Assembly: GCA_028699915.1 (NCBI GenBank)
Contig: JAQVTR010000002.1
Location: 1-64,000, forward strand
Length of the DNA stretch: 64,000 nucleotides
Direction: 5' to 3'
Origin: Fidelibacterota bacterium
GTDB taxonomy: Bacteria; Fidelibacterota; Fidelibacteria; Fidelibacterales; Fidelibacteraceae
Shown: in pieces, positions 1 to 8,470 of the stretch
Position numbering within the stretch: position 1 is the stretch's first letter
Layout: each line of letters opens with the position of its first letter
The notes under the pieces: model-generated
The model's input: only the letters and a program-made list of their open reading frames with translations
Databases searched by the model: none
Told to the model about the DNA's origin: nothing
Translations under genes and position numbers: made by a program

Positions 1-46
1 CCGGTTTAGCCGTTAGAATTATCAGTAAAATTACAGCTCTCACCAT
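1..46 (-). CDS. Possible start of a secreted or membrane protein, cut by window edge
   Basis: An ATG at 46 reads leftward as 15 open codons beginning MVRAVILLIILTAKP, which looks like a positively charged n-region followed by a hydrophobic core, as in a signal peptide. It would be divergent from lepA. No good ribosome binding site is visible, and a second short frame in the same DNA closes after 19 codons. Only the edge fragment is visible, so this is a weak call. Confidence 0.25.
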   Translation of the reverse strand, partial: MVRAVILLIILTAKP

Positions 47-279
47 CTTGCAATTTATCAATCATCTTAACAATAAACCCTTAAATCACATCAAACATGC
101 GCTCAGTTAGTTTCACACAACGGGTTAGGATTAATATTATTTTGCTGCAAGATAAAGATCGGACCGCGCGGTTTTGAAGATCGAATAAGATCCGGTATTT
201 TCAAGCCGAGCTCAAGGCTATCCTTTTGATGGTAAATGATTTTGTTGGCTTTTGTCGCGCTAACATTTATATTTCGCCT

Positions 280-2085
280 ATGAAAATTCCGATACGTAAC
301 TTCAGCATCATTGCGCATATTGATCATGGAAAATCCACCCTGGCGGATCGTCTCCTTGAAATGACCGGGACGCTGAGTAAATTGCAGATGAAAGAACAGG
401 TCCTTGACGACATGGACCTGGAGCGGGAGCGTGGCATTACTATTAAGTCGCATCCCATCCGGCTGCAGTACAAGGCCCGCGACGGACACAATTACATCCT
501 GAACCTGATCGACACGCCGGGACATGTGGATTTTTCCTACGAAGTATCCCGCAGTCTTGCTGCATGTGAAGGCGCGCTGCTCCTGGTGGACGCTTCGCAG
601 GGAATTGAGGCGCAGACCATTTCCAATACCTTTCTTGCTCTGGAAAACAACTTGGAGATCATACCTGTCATCAACAAGGTCGATCTGCCGGGCGCCCAGG
701 TCGATGCCGCCAAAGAGCAGATCATTGACCTGCTGGGCTGTGACGAATCGGATATCCTGCTGACTTCCGCCAAAACAGGTCTGGGCGTGGACGAACTGCT
801 GGAGGCGATTGTCCGGCGCATACCGGCCCCCCGCATTCAGGACGATGTTCCGGCGCGGGCGCTGATCTTTGACAGCGTTTTCGACAGCTACCGAGGTGCA
901 ATACCCTATGTCAGGGTGATGGAAGGGGAGCTTCGCCCCGGTAAAAAACTGCGCTCCTTTGCCACCCGCAACGAATACGAGATCACGGAAGTCGGGCATT
1001 TCCATCTTAAGCGTGTCCGCAGCGACGTGCTGAGTTCCGGCGATGTCGGATATATTGTCGCTCAGATCAAAAATATCAAGGACTTACGGGTAGGGGACAC
1101 CATTACCACCGTCGACAATCCCGCAAAAGCGCCGCTTTCCGGCTACAAAGAAATGAAATCTATGGTTTTTTCCGGTATCTATCCCGTCATCAATGACGAT
1201 TACGACGAATTGCGACAGGCGCTTGAAAAACTGCAGCTGAATGATGCGGCCCTGCATTTTGAACCCGAGACCTCCGATGCCCTCGGCTTTGGCTTTCGCT
1301 GCGGATTCCTGGGCATGCTGCACCTGGAAATCGTTCAGGAGCGCCTGGAACGGGAATTCGGTCAGTCCATCGTCAGCACAGTTCCAAACGTGGAATTTCA
1401 TGCCTTTTTGCGGAACGGAGAGATGACCCGGGTGGATACGCCGGCAAAAATGCCGCAAGGCGATATCGACCGAATTGAAGAACCCTATGTGAGAGCAGAA
1501 ATCATCTCCCCGGTGGAGTTTATCGGCGCAATGATGAAACTGACCCAGGAAAAGCGCGGAATTTACCGGAACACGCACTATCTTGACAAGAATAAAGTCC
1601 AGCTGATGTACGAAATACCGCTTTCAGAGATCGTTTTCGATTTTTACGACCGACTCAAGACGGTTAGCCGGGGCTATGCGTCCCTGGATTATGAATTTAC
1701 GGGCTACCGCCCTGCGGAACTCGTGAAACTGGATATCCTGATTAACGGTGAGCCTGTCGATGCGCTTTCGCTGATTACGCATCGTGATGATGCCGCTTAT
1801 CAGGGCCGCGAGCTGGTGGTCAAGCTACGCAGCCTCATTCCGCGGCATCAATTTGAAGTCCCGATCCAGGCAGCCGTAGGCGCCAAAATCCTGGCTCGGG
1901 AAAATGTGAAGGCCCTGCGCAAAAATGTGACCGCAAAATGCTACGGCGGCGACATTACGCGAAAACGCAAACTGCTTGAACGTCAGAAGGAAGGCAAAAA
2001 ACGCATGAAGCAGGTCGGCGCCGTCCAGGTCCCGCAGGAGGCCTTCTTTGCCGTCCTCCAGATCGATAAGACCAAGAAAAACTAA
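280..2085 (+). CDS. lepA: Elongation factor 4 (LepA), ribosome back-translocating GTPase
   Basis: A 601-residue translational GTPase, the normal length for LepA/EF4. The G1 loop AHIDHGKST lies at residues 12-20, the switch I motif RERGITIK near 46, DTPGH near 78 and NKVD near 132. The C-terminus carries the LepA-specific basic domain ([20 protein letters not shown], then QEAFFAVL). LepA binds the ribosome and remodels stalled or mis-translocated complexes. The ATG at 280 was chosen because the family starts a few residues before the P-loop; an upstream in-frame ATG at 226 would add 18 residues absent from relatives. No Shine-Dalgarno is evident. The gene appears monocistronic. Confidence 0.97.
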   Translation: MKIPIRNFSIIAHIDHGKSTLADRLLEMTGTLSKLQMKEQVLDDMDLERERGITIKSHPIRLQYKARDGHNYILNLIDTPGHVDFSYEVSRSLAACEGALLLVDASQGIEAQTISNTFLALENNLEIIPVINKVDLPGAQVDAAKEQIIDLLGCDESDILLTSAKTGLGVDELLEAIVRRIPAPRIQDDVPARALIFDSVFDSYRGAIPYVRVMEGELRPGKKLRSFATRNEYEITEVGHFHLKRVRSDVLSSGDVGYIVAQIKNIKDLRVGDTITTVDNPAKAPLSGYKEMKSMVFSGIYPVINDDYDELRQALEKLQLNDAALHFEPETSDALGFGFRCGFLGMLHLEIVQERLEREFGQSIVSTVPNVEFHAFLRNGEMTRVDTPAKMPQGDIDRIEEPYVRAEIISPVEFIGAMMKLTQEKRGIYRNTHYLDKNKVQLMYEIPLSEIVFDFYDRLKTVSRGYASLDYEFTGYRPAELVKLDILINGEPVDALSLITHRDDAAYQGRELVVKLRSLIPRHQFEVPIQAAVGAKILARENVKALRKNVTAKCYGGDITRKRKLLERQKEGKKRMKQVGAVQVPQEAFFAVLQIDKTKKN

Positions 2086-2333
2086 ATTCCCCTGTCGTGC
2101 AGTAAATATATCGATCAAGAGTCCAAATATTTCACGAATTGCGCGAATTATATAGTTATTTTTCTGTAGTAATATTTTAATTATCTTAACTCAAGTTGTG
2201 CAATCAATTTTCCAAGGTATCGGTTCGCAAAATTGTCCAGAATCATCTAAAATATTTATCCTGAAATAACCCGTGATCCTGTCAAAAACAATCCTGTATA
2301 TCCTGTGATCCTGTCTAAAAAAACCATATCCCA
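2086..2333. repeat. Intergenic spacer with four ATCCTGT motifs
   Basis: This 248-bp AT-rich gap separates convergent lepA and the PrsW-like gene. ATCCTGT occurs at 2276, 2291, 2300 and 2308, and the 11-mer GTGATCCTGTC is repeated exactly at 2273 and 2305, 32 bp apart. A copy of the CTTRASYCAAGTT motif lies at 2185-2197. I see no ORF and no convincing hairpin terminator here. Confidence 0.6.
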
Positions 2334-3020
2334 TTAATCCAAAAACCCATCCCGGTTCCGCCTAAAGCTGTCTTTCTGCAGATCGCGAATGCGCTTGGAG
2401 AATAAGACCCATCCGTAAAAGGAAATTATCGCGATAAAGAGACCGGAACCCAGGGCGGAGACAACAGCGGTCAAATTAAAGGCCGCATGCAGCAGAATGG
2501 CTGCAAGCAAACCGGCTCCCAGTGTTACCGGACGCCGCATTTTGAATTTAGTGACCGCCGCAGCGTAACCCCAGAGAGCGGAAAAAAGAAAATGTCCCGG
2601 AATCGATAAAAAAGCCCGCAAACCGGCGACTTGATACACACGTTCATGCTCCAGTGCCGAAAACACATAGAAAAAGTTTTCAAGCGTGGCAAAACCCAAT
2701 GCGATCGAACAGGCATAAATGATCCCGTCCAACGGTTCGTCAAAGTCACGGTGATGGTAAAAGAAGATCATAAAGATCAAAAATTTCACAATCTCTTCAA
2801 TTACCGGTGCAGTAAGGACCGCAAGTATGAAATCCGAACCGAAGTCCAGAAACCATTCCAGAATAAGTGCCAGGAATACGCTCAAAGCACCCAGCATGAA
2901 AGCCTTGAGAATCATCGACTTGGGTTCGGGCTCATAGCGGTCGCGCCGGTATATGTAAATGATCCAGAGCAGACCCGGCAGGACCGATAAGATCAGGATT
3001 TCTACAGCGGTCTTCAGCAA
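2334..3020 (-). CDS. PrsW-family intramembrane metalloprotease
   Basis: A 228-residue polytopic membrane protein. The PrsW/CAAX-protease type motifs are present: E75-E76 in APVIEEIVKF, E114 in ATLENFFY, H143 in PGHFLF and H178 in LLHAAFN, which are expected to hold a metal inside the membrane. A basic stretch with RYEPEP follows the first helix, as in PrsW homologs. In Bacillus, PrsW performs site-1 cleavage of an anti-sigma factor; no anti-sigma/sigma pair is nearby, so the substrate here is unknown. It is divergent from the TtcA-like gene across about 96 bp and convergent with lepA. Confidence 0.85.
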   Translation of the reverse strand: MLKTAVEILILSVLPGLLWIIYIYRRDRYEPEPKSMILKAFMLGALSVFLALILEWFLDFGSDFILAVLTAPVIEEIVKFLIFMIFFYHHRDFDEPLDGIIYACSIALGFATLENFFYVFSALEHERVYQVAGLRAFLSIPGHFLFSALWGYAAAVTKFKMRRPVTLGAGLLAAILLHAAFNLTAVVSALGSGLFIAIISFYGWVLFSKRIRDLQKDSFRRNRDGFLD

Positions 3021-3116
3021 AACAGACTCCTTATCTGCAGAAAAATAAGAAAAGAATTTAAAAAATTACGAGAAATAATGATTTTCTTGCACATTTATTG
3101 TCCGTATTTTAAAATC

Positions 3117-3842
3117 ATGGCTACAAAACTCGAAAAAACACTGATTCGCTACATTGAGGAAGCCAACGAAGAATGGAAGCTGTTTAAAAAAGGGGAGAGG
3201 CTGATCGTCGGTGTTTCCGGAGGCAAGGACAGCCTTTCCTGTCTGCGCCTTCTCTCGTTCTTTGATCTGCATTTAAAGGCCGTACATATAAATCTTTTCG
3301 GGAAAGGCGTATCCGGGCTTAAGGAATACTGTTCTTTCTATGCTGATTATCAAGAGATTAAGGCAGTTCCCATCAGCAATAAGCGTATCCAGAAGAATCC
3401 CTGTTATCGCTGTTCCAGAGAACGAAGACAATTGCTTTTAGAAGCGGCGGCAGCTTTTAATTGTCACAAGATCGCACTTGGACATCATAAGGACGATGCT
3501 GCGGAAACCCTGATAATCAACATGATCTACAGCCGTGAAATCAGCACCATGATGCCGCTGCAGGTGCTTTTTAAGGGCACCTACATGATCATTCGTCCAA
3601 TGTACCTTATCCCGGAACCGATGATCCTCAGCTATGCGAGGGAACAAGGGATACCCGAACTCGATGCCGGCTGTGAATTCGGAGAGGATTCCAAACGCCG
3701 ACGAGTTAAAGAACTGCTAGCGCAACTTAACACGGAGTCGAAAGGCATTGACGTCATAGAGAATGTATTTTCATCCATGAAACAGATCAAGCACGGTTTT
3801 ATTCCTTTTGACAAGAAAAATGCAGACCATAGCATTAAATAA
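3117..3842 (+). CDS. TtcA-like tRNA 2-thiolation ATPase (PP-loop family)
   Basis: A 241-residue ATP-pyrophosphatase. The PP-loop SGGKDS is at residues 34-39, a CxxC pair (C96, C99) sits in PCYRCSRERR, and GHHKDD at 122-127 is the second nucleotide-site signature. The order matches TtcA/TtuA-type tRNA sulfurtransferases, in which the cysteines bind a 4Fe-4S cluster. C186 could be the third ligand. TtcA makes 2-thiocytidine at tRNA position 32; a related function is likely, but the substrate is not provable from sequence. The ATG at 3117 was preferred over 3078, whose 13 extra residues are not family-like. Neither start has a clear Shine-Dalgarno. Confidence 0.8.
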   Translation: MATKLEKTLIRYIEEANEEWKLFKKGERLIVGVSGGKDSLSCLRLLSFFDLHLKAVHINLFGKGVSGLKEYCSFYADYQEIKAVPISNKRIQKNPCYRCSRERRQLLLEAAAAFNCHKIALGHHKDDAAETLIINMIYSREISTMMPLQVLFKGTYMIIRPMYLIPEPMILSYAREQGIPELDAGCEFGEDSKRRRVKELLAQLNTESKGIDVIENVFSSMKQIKHGFIPFDKKNADHSIK

Positions 3843-4101
3843 AAAAGATCGCGCCTTAGAAGGCAAGTATTAGAGCGGCCATCACAATCAACTGAATATC
3901 AATTATATAGGAAAGCCACTATTTGGTTTCTGTTAAACACGGCTAAAAACAAAATAAAAATTACTGCCTATAATATATATTATGTAAACAGATTGATTTT
4001 TTGAGCGCTGCGCAGGGCGATTTTTATAAGGGTGTGCCTTTCCCCCCGGTTCGTAAGCGGATTTTTATTAGGTTCTCTTTCTTTGCAAATTATTTGATAA
4101 T
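3843..4101. other. AT-rich intergenic spacer with a 14-bp palindrome
   Basis: Between the TtcA-like gene and the leuS terminator. It contains the perfect palindrome ATAATATATATTAT at 3970-3983, which includes a TATAAT hexamer but has no matching -35 element, and a GC-rich patch around 4002-4020. No ORF with coding character and no recognised RNA was found. Confidence 0.4.
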
Positions 4102-4128
4102 AAAAAAGGCAGTCCGAGAAGACTGCCT
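4102..4128 (-). terminator. Rho-independent terminator of leuS
   Basis: Read on the minus strand, AGGCAGTC pairs perfectly with GACTGCCT around a six-base loop and is followed by TTTTTATTA. It lies about 24 bases past the leuS stop codon. Confidence 0.9.
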
Positions 4129-4151
4129 CTCCCCTGTATTTTTGTATGAAT

Positions 4152-6587
4152 TTACTTTAAAACGAGCGTGATGATCTTCCTGGGGATCACAATGCATTTA
4201 AGGATTTGTTTACCTTCCGTATAAAAGGCGTATTTTTCATGATCTTTGAGTGCTTCCCGTATATCGGTTTCAACTGCTTCCGAAGAAATGTTGATCTTAA
4301 AACGCACCTTCCCATTGATCTGTACGGGATATTCGATCATTTCATCTTTTGCCTTTTCCGGATCATATAATGGCCAGGCCGAATAGCTTAATACATCTTT
4401 TGAACCCATACGCTGCCACAACTCTTCTCCGATATGCGGTGCAAATACAGAAAGGATCTTTATAAAATCCAGCATATGAGGACGATACAGAAATTCAGCT
4501 TTATAACAGTCGTTGATAAAGATCATCATCTGACTGATCGCCGTATTAAAGCGAACTTGTTCAATATGCTCCGTTACGGTTTTCACCATCTTATGGAAGC
4601 TTATTTCAAGCGTATTGTCGAGTTTATTGCAAATTTGCGGATTGATCTCTTCGTTTTCGTCGACATAAATGCGCCAGATACGGTTTAAAAAGCGATGAAT
4701 GCCCCCCAGGCCTTCGGTAGACCAGGGTTTTGCACGATCGATCGGTCCCATGAACATTTCATACATGCGCAGCGAATCAGCACCGTATTCTTTGATCACT
4801 TCGTCGGGATTCACGACATTCCCTCGGGATTTGCTCATTTTTTCTCCGTCCGTACCGAGAATAAGTCCCTGATTCAAAAGCTTTTGAAATGGTTCATCAT
4901 GAGAAACGACACCCAGATCATAAAGGACTTTATGCCAGAAGCGTGCATATAAAAGATGCAGTACGGCGTGTTCCGCCCCCCCAATATAAAAATCAACCTG
5001 ACCCCAGTAACGTTCTGCAGCGGAATACACGAGAGCCTTGTCATAATCCGGGCTCATGTAGCGCAGATAATACCAGTTCGACCCTGCCCATTGCGGCATG
5101 GTATGCGTCTCACGATAATAGGTCTTCCCGTCTTTTCCCTTGAATTCCACCCAGTCGCGGATATTCGCCAGGGGGCTCTGCCCTGCCCCTGCCGGTTCGA
5201 ATTTATCGACTTCCGGCAGTAAGAGCGGCAATTTTTCCTCATTTATGGCGTAAACATTGCCATCCGCATCCTTATAGAGCGGAATGGGTTCGCCCCAGTA
5301 TCGCTGACGCGAAAAGAGCCAGTCACGCAGCTTGTAATTGATCGTTCTTTCTCCGCATCCCTGATCTTTCAGCCAGGTGTTCATTTTCCGAATGGCGTCA
5401 TCCTTGCTTAATCCGTCCAGAAAAGCGGAATTGATATGCAGGCCGTCGCCTTCAAATGCAGATTCACGAATATTGCCGCCTTCCAGAACCGGGATAATCT
5501 CCAGTCCGAATGCTTTTGCAAACTCCCAGTCCCGCTGATCATGACCCGGAACCGCCATTATGGCGCCGGTCCCGTAACTGATCAGGACATAATCTGCGAT
5601 CCAGACGGGAATTTTTTTGCCGTTTACGGGATTGAGGGCGTAAGCCCCGGTAAATACTCCCGTTTTCTCTTTGGAGAGCTCTGTGCGGTCCAGATCGCTC
5701 TTTAAAGCGGCTTTCTCACAATACTCGTCCACTGCTTTCCGCCGTTCGGGAACCGTGATCCGCTTCACGAGCGGATGCTCGGGTGCCAAAACCATGTAAG
5801 TGGCTCCAAACAGCGTGTCGGAACGCGTTGTAAAGACCTCGATGAACCTATCGTTATGTTCGTCAAGAGCAAAACAAATCTTTGCGCCTTCGCTGCGGCC
5901 GATCCAGTTGCGCTGCATTTCCTTGATGCTCTCCGGCCAATCCAGTTTATCCAGACCTTCCAGCAAGCGGTCGGCATAGGCGGTGATCTTTAACATCCAC
6001 TGTTTCAGCATAATACGCTTTACCGGATAATCGCCGCGCTCGCTGCGGCCGTTCACGACCTCTTCGTTCGCCAGCACGGATTTCAGATCCTCACACCACC
6101 AGACCGGGGTCTCAGCCTCATAAACCAGGCCTTGTTTATAGAGTTGCAAAAAGATCCACTGCGTCCAGCGATAATATTCGGGATCTGTAGTGTTAACGAC
6201 CCTGCTCCAGTCATAGGAAAATCCGAACATCTTCAGCTGACGGGTAAAATTCCGGATATTTTTTTCCGTCGTGATCCGCGGATGCGTCCCGGTCTGTAGC
6301 GCATAGGTCTCCGCTGGCAGTCCGAAAGCATCAAATCCGATGGGATGCAGCACATTATAGCCTTTCATTCGCCGGTAACGGGCAAGGATGTCGCTGGCCG
6401 TATAACCTTCCGGGTGACCCACATGCAGGCCGTTCCCGGAAGGATAGGGAAACATATCCAAAATGTAATATTTCGGTTTGGCGGGGTCTTCCGTACTCTT
6501 AAATATTTGCTCTTCTTCCCAGAATTTCTGCCACTTGGGCTCGATTTCGGCAAAAGGATAGCTGCGGGTTTTGGCTGCGTCGGACAT
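4152..6587 (-). CDS. leuS: Leucyl-tRNA synthetase
   Basis: An 811-residue class Ia synthetase that charges tRNA-Leu. The HIGH-type motif HVGH is at 55-58 and KMSKS at 583-587, with the CP1 editing domain between them and the anticodon-binding and C-terminal domains after. The length is typical for bacterial LeuRS. The ATG at 6587 was chosen over the in-frame GTG at 6593 because GGAG stands five bases before it. It is transcribed alone, from a likely promoter at 6618-6646 to the terminator at 4102-4128, and is divergent from the phosphodiester glycosidase gene. Confidence 0.98.
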   Translation of the reverse strand: MSDAAKTRSYPFAEIEPKWQKFWEEEQIFKSTEDPAKPKYYILDMFPYPSGNGLHVGHPEGYTASDILARYRRMKGYNVLHPIGFDAFGLPAETYALQTGTHPRITTEKNIRNFTRQLKMFGFSYDWSRVVNTTDPEYYRWTQWIFLQLYKQGLVYEAETPVWWCEDLKSVLANEEVVNGRSERGDYPVKRIMLKQWMLKITAYADRLLEGLDKLDWPESIKEMQRNWIGRSEGAKICFALDEHNDRFIEVFTTRSDTLFGATYMVLAPEHPLVKRITVPERRKAVDEYCEKAALKSDLDRTELSKEKTGVFTGAYALNPVNGKKIPVWIADYVLISYGTGAIMAVPGHDQRDWEFAKAFGLEIIPVLEGGNIRESAFEGDGLHINSAFLDGLSKDDAIRKMNTWLKDQGCGERTINYKLRDWLFSRQRYWGEPIPLYKDADGNVYAINEEKLPLLLPEVDKFEPAGAGQSPLANIRDWVEFKGKDGKTYYRETHTMPQWAGSNWYYLRYMSPDYDKALVYSAAERYWGQVDFYIGGAEHAVLHLLYARFWHKVLYDLGVVSHDEPFQKLLNQGLILGTDGEKMSKSRGNVVNPDEVIKEYGADSLRMYEMFMGPIDRAKPWSTEGLGGIHRFLNRIWRIYVDENEEINPQICNKLDNTLEISFHKMVKTVTEHIEQVRFNTAISQMMIFINDCYKAEFLYRPHMLDFIKILSVFAPHIGEELWQRMGSKDVLSYSAWPLYDPEKAKDEMIEYPVQINGKVRFKINISSEAVETDIREALKDHEKYAFYTEGKQILKCIVIPRKIITLVLK

Positions 6588-6617
6588 AATCACTCCGTTT
6601 GATCACATTTACCCGCT

Positions 6618-6646
6618 AAAATAAAGAATGAAAGAATGATTTACAA
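6618..6646 (-). promoter_or_regulatory. Probable leuS promoter
   Basis: Minus-strand TTGTAA and TATTTT hexamers are separated by exactly 17 bases and end about 30 bases upstream of the leuS start codon. This is a sigma-70-type match only. Confidence 0.5.
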
Positions 6647-6729
6647 GCACCATGTTTCCAATATTGCAACCGCATCTGCTTCCCAAAGTTCTTCCATATC
6701 CCGCTTTATACTGATTAATCGTTTTATCT

Positions 6730-6760
6730 TTGAATGCTTTCGCTTAAATTCTCTTATAAA
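6730..6760 (+). promoter_or_regulatory. Possible promoter of the phosphodiester glycosidase gene
   Basis: TTGAAT and TATAAA with a 19-base spacer, 15 bases before the start codon at 6776. The spacer is longer than ideal. Confidence 0.35.
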
Positions 6761-6775
6761 ATTACGGAGATACCC

Positions 6776-7600
6776 ATGAAAAAATCCGCCCTTTTTCTGA
6801 GCGTTTTGCTTCTCGTTTTCAGTTCCTGCAGCACTTCCGTGCAATTCTTAAGCAAGGATCAGTCCGAGCGGATCCATCCGGATATCGAATGGAAGGTCAT
6901 CCAAAGTGGCAATTGGAACGGGAAAGCGGCATCTATCAACATTCTGGATGTGGACATGAACCGATTTGACGGGGACTTTGCTCTTGCCTGGTACCGCGAT
7001 TCACTGGTCAGAACATCGGAAATTGCCGAAGCCCGCCAGGGAATAGCCGCCATTAACGGTTCTTTTTTCGATATGCGGAAAGGCGGATCCGTCCTGTTTC
7101 TTCAGGAAAACGGCATTATGGTTGCCGAAACGCAGGACCGTGCAGCCTTTGTGAACGAAGGCGCTTATGCCGTGGATACCGCTGGCACGCTGATGATCCT
7201 GAAAAAAGCGGAAGACCGGGACTGGAGTTACTCCCCCGCTTTCCGTGACATTCTGGTTTCCGGCCCGCTGCTGATCCATGACGGCGAACTCTGCACTCCT
7301 GAACGTATTCCTTTCAACCTGAACCGGCATCCGCGGACCGCGATCGGCATCACGGATGAAAATCATTTTCTTCTTGTAACGGTCGACGGCCGTCATGCGG
7401 AAGCTGCAGGCATGAACATGTGGGAATTACGGGATCTGATGGAAAGTCTGGCCTGCAGATACGCGCTGAATTTTGACGGCGGCGGGTCCACGACCATGTA
7501 TATTCGCGGGAAAGGGGTCGTTAACTATCCTTCTGACAACCGTAAATTTGATCATGATGGTGAACGGCGGATTTCCAACGCCATACTTGTAATACCGTAA
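6776..7600 (+). CDS. Lipoprotein phosphodiester glycosidase (NAGPA/DUF2233 domain)
   Basis: A 274-residue exported lipoprotein. The signal MKKSALFLSVLLLVFSSC ends in a lipobox with C18 as the lipidation site. The mature part matches the NAGPA/DUF2233 fold: AAINGSFFD near the N-terminus, SGPLLIHDG in the middle, HPRTAIGITDENHFLLVTVDGR, and the signature LNFDGGGSTTMY near the C-terminus. Family members hydrolyse GlcNAc-1-phosphodiester or related linkages; the bacterial substrates are mostly unknown, so an envelope or polymer role is inference. The start at 6776 is supported by GGAG ten bases upstream and by the signal peptide beginning exactly there. It stands alone before the tandem-repeat region. 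Confidence 0.88.
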   Translation: MKKSALFLSVLLLVFSSCSTSVQFLSKDQSERIHPDIEWKVIQSGNWNGKAASINILDVDMNRFDGDFALAWYRDSLVRTSEIAEARQGIAAINGSFFDMRKGGSVLFLQENGIMVAETQDRAAFVNEGAYAVDTAGTLMILKKAEDRDWSYSPAFRDILVSGPLLIHDGELCTPERIPFNLNRHPRTAIGITDENHFLLVTVDGRHAEAAGMNMWELRDLMESLACRYALNFDGGGSTTMYIRGKGVVNYPSDNRKFDHDGERRISNAILVIP

Positions 7601-7637
7601 AGATTGAATATTCTTTGGTATTTTTTGCGGGGAAAAG

Positions 7638-7707
7638 ATTTGAGTCAAATTATTTGGGTCAATTAATTTGAGTCAATTGTTTTGAGTCAATTTATTTGAC
7701 CCAATTG
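7638..7707. repeat. Five tandem 14-bp repeats with TTGAGTCAA core
   Basis: Five contiguous 14-bp units start at 7638, 7652, 7666, 7680 and 7694: ATTTGAGTCAAATT, ATTTGGGTCAATTA, ATTTGAGTCAATTG, TTTTGAGTCAATTT and ATTTGACCCAATTG. The core TTGA-G-TCAA is an odd-centred palindrome, and the core of unit 5 (TTGACCCAA) is the reverse complement of that of unit 2 (TTGGGTCAA). The array lies between a gene end and the tRNA promoter, about 37 bases upstream of its -35 box. It could be an iteron-like protein-binding array; nothing here shows what binds it. Confidence 0.85.
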
Positions 7708-7744
7708 GACTGTAATAATCTCCGCTTATATTTTTACAAAGCCC

Positions 7745-7773
7745 TTGACAAACGATAACTTTTGTTTTAACTT
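7745..7773 (+). promoter_or_regulatory. Promoter of the initiator tRNA gene
   Basis: A perfect TTGACA at 7745-7750, a 17-base spacer and TAACTT at 7768-7773. The predicted start point falls about 20 bases before the tRNA 5' end. Confidence 0.65.
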
Positions 7774-7800
7774 AGACTGCCTTGAAAGAAGGCATGATAT

Positions 7801-7873
7801 CGCGGAGTGGAGCAGTTGGTAGCTCGTTGGGCTCATAACCCAAAGGCCACAGGTTCGAATCCTGTCTCCGCTA
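7801..7873 (+). tRNA. Initiator tRNA-fMet (CAT anticodon)
   Basis: A full cloverleaf can be folded. The acceptor is CGCGGAG with CTCCGCT, the D stem GAGC/GCTC, the anticodon stem TTGGG/CCCAA with loop CTCATAA, the variable loop has five bases, and the T stem is ACAGG/CCTGT with loop TTCGAAT. Initiator features are the unpaired 1-72 position, the A11-U24 pair and three G-C pairs closing the anticodon stem. Position 72 is U rather than the usual A, giving C1-U72 instead of C1-A72. The discriminator is A73 and CCA is not encoded. Confidence 0.96.
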
Positions 7874-7878
7874 CAAAA

Positions 7879-7900
7879 AACAGAGCCATGCGGCTCTGTT
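7879..7900. terminator. Bidirectional terminator between tRNA-fMet and AMMECR1 gene
   Basis: AACAGAGCC and GGCTCTGTT form a perfect nine-base-pair stem around ATGC. On the minus strand it is followed by a run of six T residues, so it should end the long minus-strand operon efficiently; on the plus strand it follows the tRNA with a shorter T tract. Confidence 0.85.
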
Positions 7901-7924
7901 TGCATTCAGGGAAATTAAAATGAT

Positions 7925-8470
7925 CTAAACTTCATTTTCCGAGAACACTTCCGCTGTAAAAACAAAGAAACGGCAGTCGGGTTTCAGGTAACTGTCCACC
8001 GGCAGACCGGCTTTCAGGGAAAGATGTCGCAGGGTCGCCTTCAGATCCCAGCCTTGCTCCGGCGCGACTTGCGGCAGAAAAACAGCCTGATGCATGCCTT
8101 TTTTCATTATGATGCCGTGCTTCCCAATCTCGATATCTAGATAGGAATCCACTTTTTCCAATGGAGAGAGCAGGGATATTTCGATATCGGTCTTCTCCAG
8201 TTCTTCCGCCTGTAAAGGCGAAAAGCGGGGATCCCGGAAAGCGGCGGCATCCGCCATCTCATACAGGGCCCTGGATAGCGGACGGACTCCTTCAATGTAG
8301 CCGATGCATCCGCGCAGTTCCCCTTGCTTATGCAGAGTAACAAAAAGTCCCGGACGCGTATCGTAGACCGGATCGGCGGAAAGGAGCGGCGCTTCTTCTC
8401 CGAAGAGGCGATGCCGCAAATAAGCTCTGACGGCACAGAGCATTTCATTTTTTGTTTTTGTGGCGGTCAT
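7925..8470 (-). CDS. AMMECR1-domain protein (AmmeMemoRadiSam system protein A)
   Basis: A 181-residue AMMECR1 domain protein with the invariant LRGCIGYIEG at 52-61 and the FRDPRFSPL and EISLLSPLE segments. In many prokaryotes it is found with a Memo-like dioxygenase and a radical SAM protein (the AmmeMemoRadiSam set), but neither partner is in this window. The molecular activity is unknown. It is the last gene of the minus-strand operon. Its ATG lies inside the end of the helicase gene (26-bp overlap), with AAAGGA placed six bases before it, indicating coupled translation. Confidence 0.9.
   Translation of the reverse strand: MTATKTKNEMLCAVRAYLRHRLFGEEAPLLSADPVYDTRPGLFVTLHKQGELRGCIGYIEGVRPLSRALYEMADAAAFRDPRFSPLQAEELEKTDIEISLLSPLEKVDSYLDIEIGKHGIIMKKGMHQAVFLPQVAPEQGWDLKATLRHLSLKAGLPVDSYLKPDCRFFVFTAEVFSENEV

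Noticed and set aside
103-1005. A 300-codon open frame on the minus strand opposite lepA
   Set aside because: It is the complement of a certain lepA gene, has no recognisable motif and no ribosome binding site.
3843-4101. Small RNA gene suggested by the TATAAT-containing palindrome
   Set aside because: No -35 element, no terminator on the same strand and no recognisable fold.
7638-7707. Tandem repeats as a CRISPR array
   Set aside because: Units are 14 bp, contiguous without spacers, and no cas gene is present.
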